From Hyalella azteca (taxonomy: Eukaryota; Arthropoda; Malacostraca; Amphipoda; Hyalellidae), in contig NW_025939499.1 in assembly GCF_000764305.2 (NCBI RefSeq), positions 1-64,000 on the forward strand: a DNA stretch of 64,000 nucleotides. Direction: 5' to 3'. This document shows, in pieces, positions 35,501-44,664 of the stretch. The position numbers were made by a program, and so were the translations under genes. Every line of letters begins with the position of its first letter. Positions within the stretch are counted from its first letter, which is position 1. The notes beneath the pieces were generated by a model that was given only the letters and a program-made list of their open reading frames with translations, had not been told where the DNA came from and ran no database searches.

Positions 35501-37443
35501 GTAGGTGGTAACAATGATGGAGGCGCTACGCACTCACACAACAACCAGCAACATGCAGGTCACCATCATCATCTGCACAGCACGCATCATCATCACCAAC
35601 AACACCACGGTGCAGTCAACCAACACCAAATGATATCACAACCACCCCCACTAACACCATTATCCCAGCTACCGCAACACCAACCTATTCAGGACAACAG
35701 CACCAACAGTACGGTTGGTGACAACCTCAGTCTCATGGATACTGATGGTGGTGACAGTGCTGGTGGTGCTGAGGGTGGTGCTGCTGGTGGACTGCACCAC
35801 AGCACTGCGCACCAAATGTCGGGATACGGATCACCGGCTGTGCACTCAGGTCAGCTTTCTCTTATATCACAAATCGAAACAATCTACTATGCTCATAATT
35901 AAAATTAAATTTTGTTGTAATAGCACAATTATGTCGCATTCAACATATTTTTTGAAATGCAGATCGGATGAGTATTGTCGTACATTTTTCTATGGATGCT
36001 TGGTAATTCTTAAGTATTTTGATTTTTCCAACGAATGGTTATGACGTTACAAGTATTGTTGATATAAACTCGAAATTCCCATTGATTCTAGTGCCAAGCA
36101 TACAACGCTACTTCAAAAATACAAAAACTTGAACCAACTTCCCGAAATAAGTTATTGTTATTTTGATGGAAAATAAAGTATCCAATTTGTACGAGGAAAT
36201 TCAACACCACTGGAAAGGTTGGCTGAATTCAAGCAAAACGACCAGTCTCAAGCGTGTTTAAAATTATTTTACTATTAAATTATATGTTTAAAATATTACG
36301 AATTTGAAGTTTGACGCTAACTGAAAAGAAATCATGAGTCAAGAAATCATGAATGGACAGGCTGTGTTGTCACTACTCGGTGTAACTTTATTCGGACTAC
36401 ACTCGGCGCAAAGTTATTCTGGGTCTGCTTGGCCACCCGATCGAAGTCATTTTCTGGTCAGAATCTCTTTTCCCACTTTATAATCGAATGAAAGTATGAG
36501 AAGGGTTGGCCGGACCGAGTCATACCGAGCTTGTAAGCTGCTCAGAGGCTGCCTTTCAAACCTTGAGCCGAAGCGGACATAGAGCGGCTGAACAACGTGT
36601 TTCTTCTCTAAAGTCCTACGGCCATCCAAAGATTTCAATCAGTTATCGTAAAACTTTTTAAAGGCTTGGGCTTGGATGGACTCAACCTAATCAATCCTTG
36701 TCACAAATTCAAATGGTGGCTGTTTTTAGTAATTTCAAATTCAAATGATGACAAATAATTCAAATGGTGACAAAATTTTAGTAATTTCATTGTTGTTAAT
36801 TAAATTTTTCCTATCCAAGACTAAATATTCTGAACTTTACAATCATTTCCGGATCAGCCGTTTGTTCAATAATTGCAAAAATTTGCCCCAGTTCCAAAAT
36901 GATTTCTTTAAACTTCAGTGAGAAAAATCATTCAGGGATCTTCGCTGGTCCGCGGGTTTCTGAGAAAGTCGATGGACAAATTTTTCAAAAAATATATCTA
37001 TAATGGTATATATGAAAACTATCAACTTAACACACTTATAAACTCCTGAAATAATGAAAACTTACCAAACATCAATAATATGAAGACTTTGAATAATTAT
37101 TATCATTCGATGAATTCCCCGTCGCGGACATGTTGACGACCTCCGGATTGTTGACGTTGCAGGAGCGAGCAGCGAAGTTGGGGGCGGTGGTGGCACCGGT
37201 ACCCCAGACTGCCCGTCCCCGATGCTGCTGGCGCCCCAGAACTCTGCCTCATCTCTGCCCCACCACATCACCGCCGGACTTGGAGGATTAGGCCTCGGCA
37301 TTGGGGATTACTCCCGCATGACTCCCCCAGTTCATCCCATGGTCACACCGCCTCCTCCCCACCACATGGTCACTCCCCCTCACACTCCCCACAATCCCCA
37401 AGCATCCATGTATTACTTCCCACTGCAGGGCAGGAATTGGTGA
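23275..37443 (+). CDS. scro: scarecrow / NK2.1-class homeobox transcription factor (gene span, six coding exons)
   Basis: Joining 23275-23557, 33618-33745, 34016-34111, 34897-34977, 35273-35849 and 37163-37443 gives 1446 nt and 481 residues, with all phases consistent. Domains in order are: TN (eh1-like repressor) motif at residues 3-12, [10 protein letters not shown]; a conserved WYNPAVSG...FSRLMG segment before the homeodomain; the homeodomain at about residues 126-185 with Trp48, Asn51 and the NK2-diagnostic Tyr54; the NK2-specific domain [15 protein letters not shown] at about 202-216; a His/Gln-rich stretch; a Gly/Pro-rich tail ending GRNW. Known role of the family: a nuclear DNA-binding regulator (CAAG-type sites) in anterior brain, optic lobe and pharynx development. 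Boundary signals are tandemly duplicated, and homeodomain position 31 is Ile rather than the usual Arg. Confidence 0.9.
23830..24905. repeat. intron 1 segment duplicated downstream at 46800-48182
   Basis: Long stretches are nearly identical and in the same orientation, for example ggcaggtttgaa, tcacttcatatctcaatgaaaac, catgacatcatcttg and gcaaagccatctgcctgg. The downstream copy has about 300 bp inserted after ctatctggaatgc (about 47357-47654). No gene is evident in either copy; short minus-strand frames lack motifs. Confidence 0.85.
24906..26335. other. scro intron 1, no gene seen
   Basis: Two short related segments, tgtaatttac...cacctg...aaataaaagttgcggttt at about 25328 and 25448, form a diverged direct repeat of about 120 bp. 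Otherwise nothing is recognised. Confidence 0.45.
26336..27390. repeat. near-identical direct duplication around an ambiguous base
   Basis: Sequence at about 26340-26570 (tgctgcaggcagatggag through ttgttccgtgga) recurs at 26726-26963. The sequence at 26627-26714 (gttgatttaattg through cggacttgagag) recurs at about 27284-27390. A single N at 26716 sits between the copies, so this may be two alleles joined head to tail. Confidence 0.85.
26541..26590. repeat. perfect 20-bp inverted repeat (hairpin)
   Basis: The arm agttagattattgttccgtg is followed, after about 9 bases, by its exact complement cacggaacaataatctaact. A second smaller palindrome (aacacggattattccgtgttt) follows at about 26599. It occurs only in the left copy of the local duplication. 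Confidence 0.85.
27818..28078. repeat. 43-bp minisatellite, 6 units
   Basis: The unit contains accaactaccatctcaccc and actataccctgagacctctc. Six copies have very few differences. It lies in scro intron 1. Confidence 0.95.
28079..30149. other. scro intron 1, no gene seen
   Basis: Non-coding. A GC-richer patch at 29885-29950 and one at 29440-29520 could be regulatory, but I see no definable site. Confidence 0.45.
30150..31510. repeat. intron 1 segment duplicated at 44665-45850, part also at 34450-34650
   Basis: It starts at ggctctctcccggcggatga and includes ccttattaaatatttaggca, gcgccacctgattgat, tacatgagagatac and a terminal minisatellite with unit tatactggaacggtacttca (plus gtgtacacaaacgg, 34 bp; here about 31318-31500 plus stray units at 30585-30660). 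The third, shorter copy is in scro intron 3. It looks like a dispersed repeat family, perhaps a large non-autonomous element. No coding frame is conserved apart from a trivial open end. Confidence 0.8.
31511..33540. other. scro intron 1, 3' part
   Basis: It contains an irregular atcaaca-rich tract (about 32760-33010) and a C-run at 33030-33040. Frames across the tract are compositional. No exon is supported. Confidence 0.45.
33560..33660. repeat. 46-bp duplication of the scro exon 2 acceptor
   Basis: The segment ccgtcccgcagtctcgcgtc followed by tcatgggcgg occurs at about 33561 and again 46 bp later at 33607. Both copies carry a usable cgcag|tctcgc acceptor. Only the second (exon from 33618) keeps the frame from exon 1. 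Confidence 0.95.
33618..33745 (+). CDS. scro: scro exon 2 (pre-homeodomain and homeodomain residues 1-12)
   Basis: It encodes [17 protein letters not shown], then a short linker, then [12 protein letters not shown], the N-terminal arm and first residues of the homeodomain. It completes a Phe codon from exon 1 (phase 1) and ends in phase 0 at donor cag|gttgtt. The [11 protein letters not shown] junction matches the intron position I recall for NK2 genes. The SRLMG segment is a conserved NK2.1-class motif. The upstream acceptor at 33570-33571 would add 46 nt and shift the frame before the homeodomain. Confidence 0.88.
34016..34111 (+). CDS. scro: scro exon 3 (homeodomain helices 1-2)
   Basis: Thirty-two codons, phase 0 on both sides, encode [20 protein letters not shown] and then [12 protein letters not shown]. 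The acceptor is gtgtcgcag|GTGTAC and the donor cag|gtcagt. Homeodomain residues Leu16 and Phe20 are intact. Position 31 is Ile where nearly all homeodomains have Arg. The donor segment is repeated twice more downstream. Confidence 0.92.
34088..34240. repeat. triplicated donor site of scro exon 3
   Basis: Three copies of catccacctcacccccacgc followed by ag|gtcagttctcaccc place identical gtcagt donors at 34112, 34164 and 34212. The middle copy is slightly shortened. Read-through stays open to a stop near 34268. Confidence 0.95.
34425..34455. repeat. hairpin in the intron that splits the homeodomain
   Basis: Arms cttcggctgtg and cacagccgaag flank a short taatata loop. Confidence 0.85.
34740..34768. 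repeat. second hairpin in scro intron 3
   Basis: Arms gtgagatac and gtatctcac flank a tgtttat loop. Confidence 0.8.
34797..34832. repeat. third hairpin in scro intron 3
   Basis: Arms caatcactatacctt and aaggtatagtgattg flank a three-base tct loop, with a 15-bp perfect stem. It lies about 65 bp upstream of the exon 4 acceptor. Confidence 0.9.
34897..34977 (+). CDS. scro: scro exon 4 (homeodomain recognition helix)
   Basis: Twenty-seven codons encode [20 protein letters not shown] then MTENNSQ. WFQNHRY is the NK2-class recognition helix with Tyr54. The acceptor is ctgctgtccag and the donor cag|gtgagt, phase 0 both ends. The exon is GC-rich compared with flanking introns. Confidence 0.95.
34978..35272. 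other. scro intron 4
   Basis: A short 295-bp AT-rich intron bounded by gtgagt and ggccag. Nothing else is seen. Confidence 0.85.
35273..35849 (+). CDS. scro: scro exon 5 (NK2-specific domain, His/Gln-rich region)
   Basis: It begins [20 protein letters not shown], the NK2-specific domain, then a Ser-rich stretch with a twice-repeated [10 protein letters not shown] His/Gln-rich region ([20 protein letters not shown]), a Gly/Asp-rich part and [12 protein letters not shown] follow. It ends in phase 1 at donor tcag|gtcagc. An alternative is that the exon reads on to the stop at 35902, giving a shorter protein, but exon 6 continues the frame with protein-like sequence. Confidence 0.85.
35850..37162. 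other. scro intron 5
   Basis: AT-rich, with no exon seen. A fragment at 36430-36640 is GC-richer and may be an old repeat. Confidence 0.7.
37163..37443 (+). CDS. scro: scro exon 6 (C-terminal exon)
   Basis: Acceptor ttgacgttgcag, phase 1. It encodes Gly-rich then Pro/His-rich sequence ([18 protein letters not shown]) and ends [10 protein letters not shown] before TGA. The GRNW end resembles the GRTW-type C terminus I recall for NKX2-1 relatives. The repeated [19 protein letters not shown] is a short internal duplication. Confidence 0.82.
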
Positions 37444-37520
37444 TGGTGTGGGGACTTCTATTGAGAAGAGGATGCGACAGTACGTAGCACAATTCTCAAT
37501 GGATCATCCCGAAACATATG

Positions 37521-38157
37521 ATGCTGTTAACAAAATTTACGAGCTGCAAGACCCCTTGTGAACATGATATCATACTAAGACATCATAAGAAGTGTACTAT
37601 ATTGCTGACTTAATTACTACGAGATAATTAGGCATTTTTTCTGGGATGTTGCAGGGTAGAAACTTGTTATCATGTACAGTACGATGCGCTCCTCCCATCA
37701 CGACACTGGCAGGGCTTCAATTTAATACTACGGATTCAAATTTTTTGTTGATTTCAATTTTTTGCTGGAGGGAAAGTAGAAGAGAACGCATTATAACCAA
37801 AATGTTGAACAAAATGCTATTTCTGAAGTAATTTTATATAATGCTGTTAACAAAATTTACGAGCTGCAAGACCCCTTGTGAACATGATATCATACTAAGA
37901 CATCATAAGAAGTGTACTATATTGCTGACTTAATTGCTACGAGATAATTAGGCAATTATCTCGGATGTCGCAGGGTAGAAACTTGTTATGTACAGTACGA
38001 TGCACTCCTCCCATCACGACACTGGCATAGTTTTAATTTAACACTGCGGAATTGAATTTTTTGTTGATTTAAATTTTTTGTTGGAGGGAATGTAGAAGAG
38101 AACGCATTATGACAAAAATGTTGAACAAAATGCTATTTTAAAAGTAATTTTATATTC
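37521..38157. repeat. 320-bp tandem duplication in the presumed scro 3' region
   Basis: The unit beginning atgctgttaacaaaatttac at 37521 is repeated from 37841 with small differences, including a short indel near gcaatt/gcattt. It starts 78 bp after the stop codon and lies in or next to the 3' untranslated region. No clear AATAAA signal was found before it. Confidence 0.92.
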
Positions 38158-38309
38158 AAAAAGTTCAGTGATAAATTGTACAGGGGAAAAAAGAGAAAGT
38201 TATGAAATAGTGATAAGCGGAGGTTAAATAATGAAGGTCAGCTCTAAAATGTCTTGAATGCCGTTTTTAGCTTCACGGTTCACTCCATTGACCGTCTTCT
38301 TGCAGTCAG

Positions 38310-38455
38310 GAAATGTGTTTTGCATATTCTGCAGGATTTCTGTGTTCTGCAGGAATTTTGTGTTCTACAGGATTTTTGTGTTCTGCAGGATTTTTGTGGT
38401 CTGCAGGATTTTTTGTGATCTGCATGCAGGATCTCTGTGTTCCGCAGGATGACAT
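38310..38455. repeat. about 19-bp tandem repeat, 6-7 units
   Basis: The unit ttctgcaggatttttgtgt repeats with single-base variation. Confidence 0.9.
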
Positions 38456-38673
38456 TTATGCTAATCATCAAGTGCAGCTGGCTGGATTCACGTGATTGAG
38501 TTCGAGTTGAATATGATTATAAAATAGATGTACAAGTGCGTTAACATAAGCAGCTGAAAATCTCGTAATTTTCTATGGTTAGGAGAGAATATTCAGAGTC
38601 TCTCGTGTAAATAATACCTTCAACTTAGATAATTTAATAATAATTGCTGATGAAAGAACCTCTGGGTTTGCCT

Positions 38674-38872
38674 TGTAGTGATTAACGTCTAATGAAAAGT
38701 TTATTTTAGTCCTATTTTATTATTTTGTCATTATTTCATCTCGTCATCCATTAACCATTAATATTAAAATCAACGACGAAATTTTATGTCAGAGAAAATC
38801 AATACAATCACGCGAATAATTTTTAAAACTAACATAAATTTCCATTTTATATGATGATAATTCAGCAACTTG
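38674..38872. repeat. 200-bp segment duplicated at 40834-41032
   Basis: The two copies share cttgtagtgattaa, ttattttgtcattatt, atgtcagagaaaatc, aatcacgcgaataattttta and gataattcagc in the same order and orientation, about 2.16 kb apart. The right copy follows a TATA-like promoter sequence; the pair could be LTR or MITE remnants. Confidence 0.8.
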
Positions 38873-39126
38873 AGTTATTCATTGGTAAAGTGTCTTCTAT
38901 TTGGTAGGAATAGTACTAATAAGTTCATGACAATTCAGATAATGGAAGTTCATTTTGGAAAAGATGATAATGATGTCAACATCTGCTAATCTCTTTCGAT
39001 GTAAATTTGGAACTTTAATTTAGTTCATATACCTACTATGGCAGCAAACATACCGAAATGAGCTAATATTTAAAGTATTTCGATTTTTTATCAAATCTCG
39101 CACGTCAGCCATACATTATTACGAAA
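38873..39126. other. no gene seen
   Basis: AT-rich spacer. Confidence 0.5.
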
Positions 39127-39425
39127 AGAATAATTAGGGGAAGACTAATACGAAAGACTAATTACGAGAAGACTGTATACGAAAAGACTAATTAAGGGAA
39201 GACTAAATACGAAAAGACTAATTAGGGGAATACTAAATACGAAAAGACTAATTACGAGAAGACTAATTACGAAAAGACTAAATAGGGGAAGACTAAATAC
39301 GAAAAGACTAATTACGAAAAGACTAATTACGAAAAGACTAATTAGGGGAAGACTAAATACGAAAAGACTAATTACAAGAAGACTAATTACGAGAAGACTA
39401 ATTACAATACAAGAAGACTAATTAA
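39127..39425. repeat. 17-bp minisatellite, about 17 units
   Basis: Alternating variants of gaaaagactaattac and ggggaagactaaatac follow one another with little other sequence. Confidence 0.95.
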
Positions 39426-39876
39426 TATTATATTAAGGTCGTATATTAATACGTAATAAGATCGTATATTATGAATAAGTTGCAGGTTCGCACGACGTTG
39501 TTTGCGATAGAGTTCCGTAATTCCCGGTACACCGGTACCGAAAATTTGTAGCCGCGTATTCCTTACGAATCTCGGACTTTCCAAATCATGGAAAAAATGG
39601 TGTAAAAAAGCTGTTCCAAAACACTGAACTTACAGTCTACTCTAGTTTGTAATATTTAGGAGAAACTGACTTTTTCTAATTTGGAAAAAATTTGAACCTA
39701 AGAAAATTATATAGCATTTAAAAGTCAGCAGATTACAACGGTCCCATTCCCTTTTTCTACATCTCATGAGTTCACCATAACAAAAACTATGCCTTGGCAC
39801 TATCCTGACACAATTACTATAGTGAATACTCGCCCGATCAACCCCCATATATTCAAGGCTTTAGTCAGGCTTTATA

Positions 39877-40457
39877 CAGGGTGTTTCAGAATTAAGTAAC
39901 CATTTTAATTTGTTAATAAATAAAAAACTAAGAACGTTATGAAGTTGAAACTTGTTTTATTTAAAAGAAGAACATTTTTATGGTAATATTGTATCCTAGT
40001 TTTTAAATATAATATCTTTTAAATGCTCACCACAATTGTTTTGACAAAATAGGGCTCTTCTCTTCGTTGCTTTCATAACCTTCATTAGTGTTTCTGACGA
40101 GAGTGCAAATTTTTGATATCCGCAAATTTTCGATAAAGATATTTAAATGTGTTTTTTGAAGGATCCTTGTTTTGAAATGGATCCTGTAATCACGTTGAAC
40201 TACTGTTATTGACATCGTTATTGACTGTAGCGATAATTTTTGTTCTTTCTTCTTTGCTGTAGCGAATCACGATGAAAATTTAAGGCTTGAAAATTAAACA
40301 CAAATTTAGCAAGCTATACAGGATAATGACGTAACTATGATGCAATATTACCATGAAAATGTTCTTCTTTTAAATAAAACAAGTTTCAACTTCATAACGT
40401 TCTTAGTTTTTCATTTATTAACAAATTAAAAGGGTTACTTAATTCTGAAACACCCTG
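39877..40457. mobile_element. mariner-like element with about 115-bp inverted repeats
   Basis: The termini read cagggtgtttcagaattaag and its near complement, flanked on both sides by tata. Inverted repeats run roughly 39877-39990 against 40345-40457, sharing aacgttatgaagttgaaact. The core holds a minus-strand transposase relic. Confidence 0.88.
40027..40262 (-). pseudogene. transposase N-terminal relic
   Basis: Two overlapping minus-strand frames read YSKEERTKIIATVNN and then, after a frame change, VVQRDYRIHFKTRILQKTHL. The pattern matches the N-terminal helix-turn-helix region of mariner-like transposases (DUF4817-type), as I recall it. The catalytic domain is missing. Confidence 0.55.
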
Positions 40458-40769
40458 TATACAGAGTTGACAAAAATATGATAAAATATCGGATTTATCT
40501 CAGCCCCGATCATACACAAAACCGAAAGTACTTGGTGTCAGCCGATCTGCCTGGACTTCGTCGACTCGACAAATAGTTTAGTTTTCAAATTAAGGGTTTA
40601 GTTATTTGGATTATTGTCCGAGAGTAGGTCGTGGAAGCATGTCCTCGTGTGTTTACCAACAGACCTATTTAGCTATTGAGTCGACGGTGTCACTGAGACC
40701 TTGCCATACATCATATGTGTCACAAAGATACGTGATCGATCACGCGATCAAGACCTTAGTAGTGGGCGG

Positions 40770-40830
40770 AATCCAGAAGCCTATATAAGGGCTGCTATAT
40801 ACCTTAAGCAAGCCCCGCAGTAGTTGATAA
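40770..40830 (+). promoter_or_regulatory. TATA-type promoter-like sequence
   Basis: cctatataagggctgctata is followed about 25-30 bp later by agcaagccccgcagtagttg, the layout of an LTR promoter and start site. A perfect palindrome cgtgatcgatcacg lies about 50 bp upstream. No LTR pair or retroviral coding sequence was found nearby. Confidence 0.3.
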
Positions 40831-41032
40831 GCACTTGTAGTGATTAAAGTCTAATGAGAAGTTTCCTCGTCTCTGACGCATAGTTTATTATTTTGTCATT
40901 ATTTTTTCTCTTCAACCTTTAACCATAATATTAAAATAAACGACGAGCTTTCATGTCAGAGAAAATCGAAACAATCACGCGAATAATTTTTAAAATTAAT
41001 ATAAATTTTCATTTTATATAATGATAATTCAG

Positions 41033-41282
41033 CGTGTAGCGTGTCGGTAGAGTTCTCCGACCTTACGGTCGATGCCGTAGCCTATTCCATCTATTCGCCG
41101 TAGCCTATACCTCTGTATCGCAACTCTGATTTACCACCCCGGATACAAGATACGTTATCTGGACTTATGTGTCTTACTTATCCCTCACTACCTTGGTAAA
41201 CGTAACCCGATCCTCAGGTAGAGCTTAATATAATGAGCTCGGGGAAATTATCAGCAATATTCACTACTATTCAATTGTGGTG
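41033..41282. other. no gene seen
   Basis: A GC-richer stretch (gtgtcggtagagttctcc onwards) with short internal repetition of gccgtagcctat. Possibly a SINE remnant; not resolved. Confidence 0.35.
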
Positions 41283-41560
41283 ATGATGTAACCTCCCCTG
41301 CAGCACCGCAGTTATCACCCCCCAGCACCGCAGTTATCTCCCCCCAGCAGCGCAGTTATCACCTCGTCTGTCATCACAATATCGCCCGCAGCGCCGGCAA
41401 TAGCATTAGCATTTGCGCAATAATTTCCATAGGCGACCACTCCAGCTAATTGATTAAGTCAGCTCGCTTTGTGGCAGCCCCTCGCGCCCCTCCCAGGCGC
41501 CCCTCGCGCCCCTCCTAGGCGCCCTTCGCGCCCCTCCCAGGCGCCCCTCTCTAGCCCCTC
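41283..41560. repeat. two short GC-rich tandem repeats
   Basis: cccccagcaccgcagttatc is repeated three times at 41300-41365. A 21-bp unit containing ccctcgcgcccctcccaggc is repeated about four times at 41477-41550. Confidence 0.9.
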
Positions 41561-42545
41561 TTCTTTAAACCATCACTGGCGTCACTCTCGCCCATCTGGC
41601 AAGGTTCATTTCTGTCTCGGTTGTTTCAGTATGCCCAACAAAACTACAGTTTACTCTCATCTTCCTTGCAATTTGAATTACAATTCTACTAACGTTGTTC
41701 GTTTCCTCACGTCTCTATTTTGATTATACAAATCCACGCAATCGTCAACCACTTCGTTTCCTTTCTTCATTGCTCCGTTCTTTTATAATTGTTATTTCTC
41801 CCGAAGGTCTTTATTTTATTCATTCATCATTCATTCTTCATTCACATATTCTTCTTTATTCATTCAATACTACAAGATAATTCATCTCACATGTTATCGC
41901 GCTGCACTTATCACGTGTGTGTAACACATATTTCTGTTTAATTGTTATGAGGAATTTACCCGTTCCACCATCAATTAACGCGCACTTTCCGTGAAATTAT
42001 ACTCCATGCTTTATCACGATAAGGGAAATGATTTGAGGATGATATGATATGAATAATTTCTAGAGAAGCTCATCCCGCCATCTATTTCATAGCTACGCAG
42101 CTTCTGCTATCACGACAGCAGATGAGAATTATTTAAAAGTCATTAAATGAGAAATAAATGCCAGCAGTAAAATTTGTAATTGAAAACTCGATCGTTGCGC
42201 GTGAAAATATTTTGAAGCGACTTTTCTTGATCGACTCGGAGTGCATTGTGCGTAGACGAGCATGAAAATAAAGTTTATTGAATGCGGAGAGTATGAAAAT
42301 AAAATTATTTGACTGTGATTAGCATGCAAATGAAGTTATTTGGCTGCGATGAGCATAAAAATAAAGTTATTTGGCTGCCATGCGCTTGCTATTAAAACTA
42401 TTTGATTGCTTTGAATAGAGGAAAACCGACCAAAGGGGAGAATAATGCTGCTTAGATTACTTATTCAGGTGTCTCATACACGAAAAGTAATTTCATGGAT
42501 AACAGAGCGGCCTGTATGAAGTCTGTTCACATTATTTATGCATCA
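41561..42545. other. no gene seen
   Basis: AT-rich sequence. At 42250-42390 a loose repeat of gagcatgaaaataaagttat/ttggctgcgat is visible. Confidence 0.5.
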
Positions 42546-42682
42546 TGCATGCTGCTAGTACGTGTATCCTCCAGCCTCATGCTGCTAGTGTATCCTCCAG
42601 CCTCCTGTTGCTAGTGTATCCTCCAGCCTCATGCTGCTAGTGTATCCTCCAGCCTCATGCTGCTAGTGTATCCTCCAGCCTC
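42546..42682. repeat. 26-bp minisatellite running into the gap
   Basis: The unit catgctgctagtgtatcctc (plus cagcct) is repeated about five times and is cut by the run of Ns, so its true length is unknown. Confidence 0.9.
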
Positions 42683-43611
42683 NNNNNNNNNNNNNNNNNN
42701 NNNNNNNNNNNNNNNNNNNNNNNNNNNNNNNNNNNNNNNNNNNNNNNNNNNNNNNNNNNNNNNNNNNNNNNNNNNNNNNNNNNNNNNNNNNNNNNNNNNN
42801 NNNNNNNNNNNNNNNNNNNNNNNNNNNNNNNNNNNNNNNNNNNNNNNNNNNNNNNNNNNNNNNNNNNNNNNNNNNNNNNNNNNNNNNNNNNNNNNNNNNN
42901 NNNNNNNNNNNNNNNNNNNNNNNNNNNNNNNNNNNNNNNNNNNNNNNNNNNNNNNNNNNNNNNNNNNNNNNNNNNNNNNNNNNNNNNNNNNNNNNNNNNN
43001 NNNNNNNNNNNNNNNNNNNNNNNNNNNNNNNNNNNNNNNNNNNNNNNNNNNNNNNNNNNNNNNNNNNNNNNNNNNNNNNNNNNNNNNNNNNNNNNNNNNN
43101 NNNNNNNNNNNNNNNNNNNNNNNNNNNNNNNNNNNNNNNNNNNNNNNNNNNNNNNNNNNNNNNNNNNNNNNNNNNNNNNNNNNNNNNNNNNNNNNNNNNN
43201 NNNNNNNNNNNNNNNNNNNNNNNNNNNNNNNNNNNNNNNNNNNNNNNNNNNNNNNNNNNNNNNNNNNNNNNNNNNNNNNNNNNNNNNNNNNNNNNNNNNN
43301 NNNNNNNNNNNNNNNNNNNNNNNNNNNNNNNNNNNNNNNNNNNNNNNNNNNNNNNNNNNNNNNNNNNNNNNNNNNNNNNNNNNNNNNNNNNNNNNNNNNN
43401 NNNNNNNNNNNNNNNNNNNNNNNNNNNNNNNNNNNNNNNNNNNNNNNNNNNNNNNNNNNNNNNNNNNNNNNNNNNNNNNNNNNNNNNNNNNNNNNNNNNN
43501 NNNNNNNNNNNNNNNNNNNNNNNNNNNNNNNNNNNNNNNNNNNNNNNNNNNNNNNNNNNNNNNNNNNNNNNNNNNNNNNNNNNNNNNNNNNNNNNNNNNN
43601 NNNNNNNNNNN
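42683..43611. other. assembly gap (Ns)
   Basis: A run of unresolved bases. Open frames reported across it are meaningless. Confidence 1.
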
Positions 43612-43758
43612 TATTGAAAAGCCCTCACTTCAATTGAATGCTTTGTTGATGGTAACGAATGTCGAACAGAATTTTAGTGCATTGTTTATATATCTGAAAA
43701 TTTCCACGGAGAACATAACGGAACAGAACTTTAAGAAACACGTTGAGCTCTTCACCAC

Positions 43759-43796
43759 CTGTCTCTTATACACATCTAGATGTGTATAAGAGACAG
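43759..43796. other. full Nextera junction adapter (artefact)
   Basis: A 38-bp palindrome: ctgtctcttatacacatct followed by agatgtgtataagagacag. It is the mate-pair circularisation junction, not genomic DNA, and marks a probable false join. Confidence 0.95.
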
Positions 43797-44129
43797 GGAG
43801 AGGGGAGACGGAGAAGGGAGACGGAGAGGGGAGACGGAGAGGGCCGAGTTTCAAGTGGGAAGAGTGGAGTGGAGGAGAAGGGAAGCTAAGTGGGAGGCAG
43901 GAAGCCTCGAGTGACTGGAGATTTTTATTGGCTCCGTGGAGACTAGTACGTCCACTGCCAGACTCCAGAGTCTCCAGAGTAGACTGGGCTCCATGGAGGC
44001 GACTACGCCCACTGCCAGACTCCAGAGTCTCCAGTCCCGGTGCAGTCCCGAGTCCCCAAGCGTTAAATAGAAAGTTCCCAAGCCCGTTCTTTAAACACAA
44101 TTCATCAAAACATTAAATTCACAAATAAC

Positions 44130-44455
44130 CTCAGCGAGCATGTATAGGAAGGCGCGTTTGAAGTTAGCCAAAGTTGTTCTGTTGAGAGTCTGTAGGAAGG
44201 CGCGTTTGAAGTTAGCCAAAGTTGATCTGTTGAGAGTCTGTAGGAAGGCGCGTNAATTAGGAAAGTTGTGCGGTTGAAAGTCTGTAGGAAGGCGCGTTTG
44301 AAATTAGGAAAGTTGTGCGGTTGAAAGTCTGTAGGAAGGCGCGTTTGAATTAAGCCAAAGTTTTTCTGTTGAGAGTCTATAAGTCTATATAAGAAGGCTC
44401 GTTTGAAGTAAAGCAAAGTTGATTTCTAGGAGTCTGTAGGTAGGAAGGCTCTTTT
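44130..44455. repeat. about 47-bp minisatellite, 6 units, with an ambiguous base
   Basis: The unit contains ggaaggcgcgtttgaagtta, gccaaagttg and ttgagagtctgta. An N at 44254 interrupts it. Confidence 0.9.
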
Positions 44456-44664
44456 TTCACATGCTGTGCCGACGCTGCATCGCCACGCAGACACGACCGC
44501 ACCTCTTTGCTTTCCATTTCACACTTCTCTCCCAAACCTTCTCTTCCTTCCTCTTCTGCTTCTCCTCCCTGTCTCTTCCATCCCGCTCCTGACCAACTCG
44601 GGGCTCGAATTAGCTCAATTAGAGGCAGTTTTTCTCAAGGAATTCACTCGTGTGGGACCAAGGG

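Noticed and set aside
35258..35902. Scarecrow exon 5 read from ATG at 35258 as a separate gene
   Set aside because: The sequence before 35273 is a pyrimidine tract and acceptor; the NK2-specific domain joins exon 4 in phase.
42657..43637. Very long open frames on both strands
   Set aside because: They consist of the assembly gap; unresolved bases contain no stop codons.
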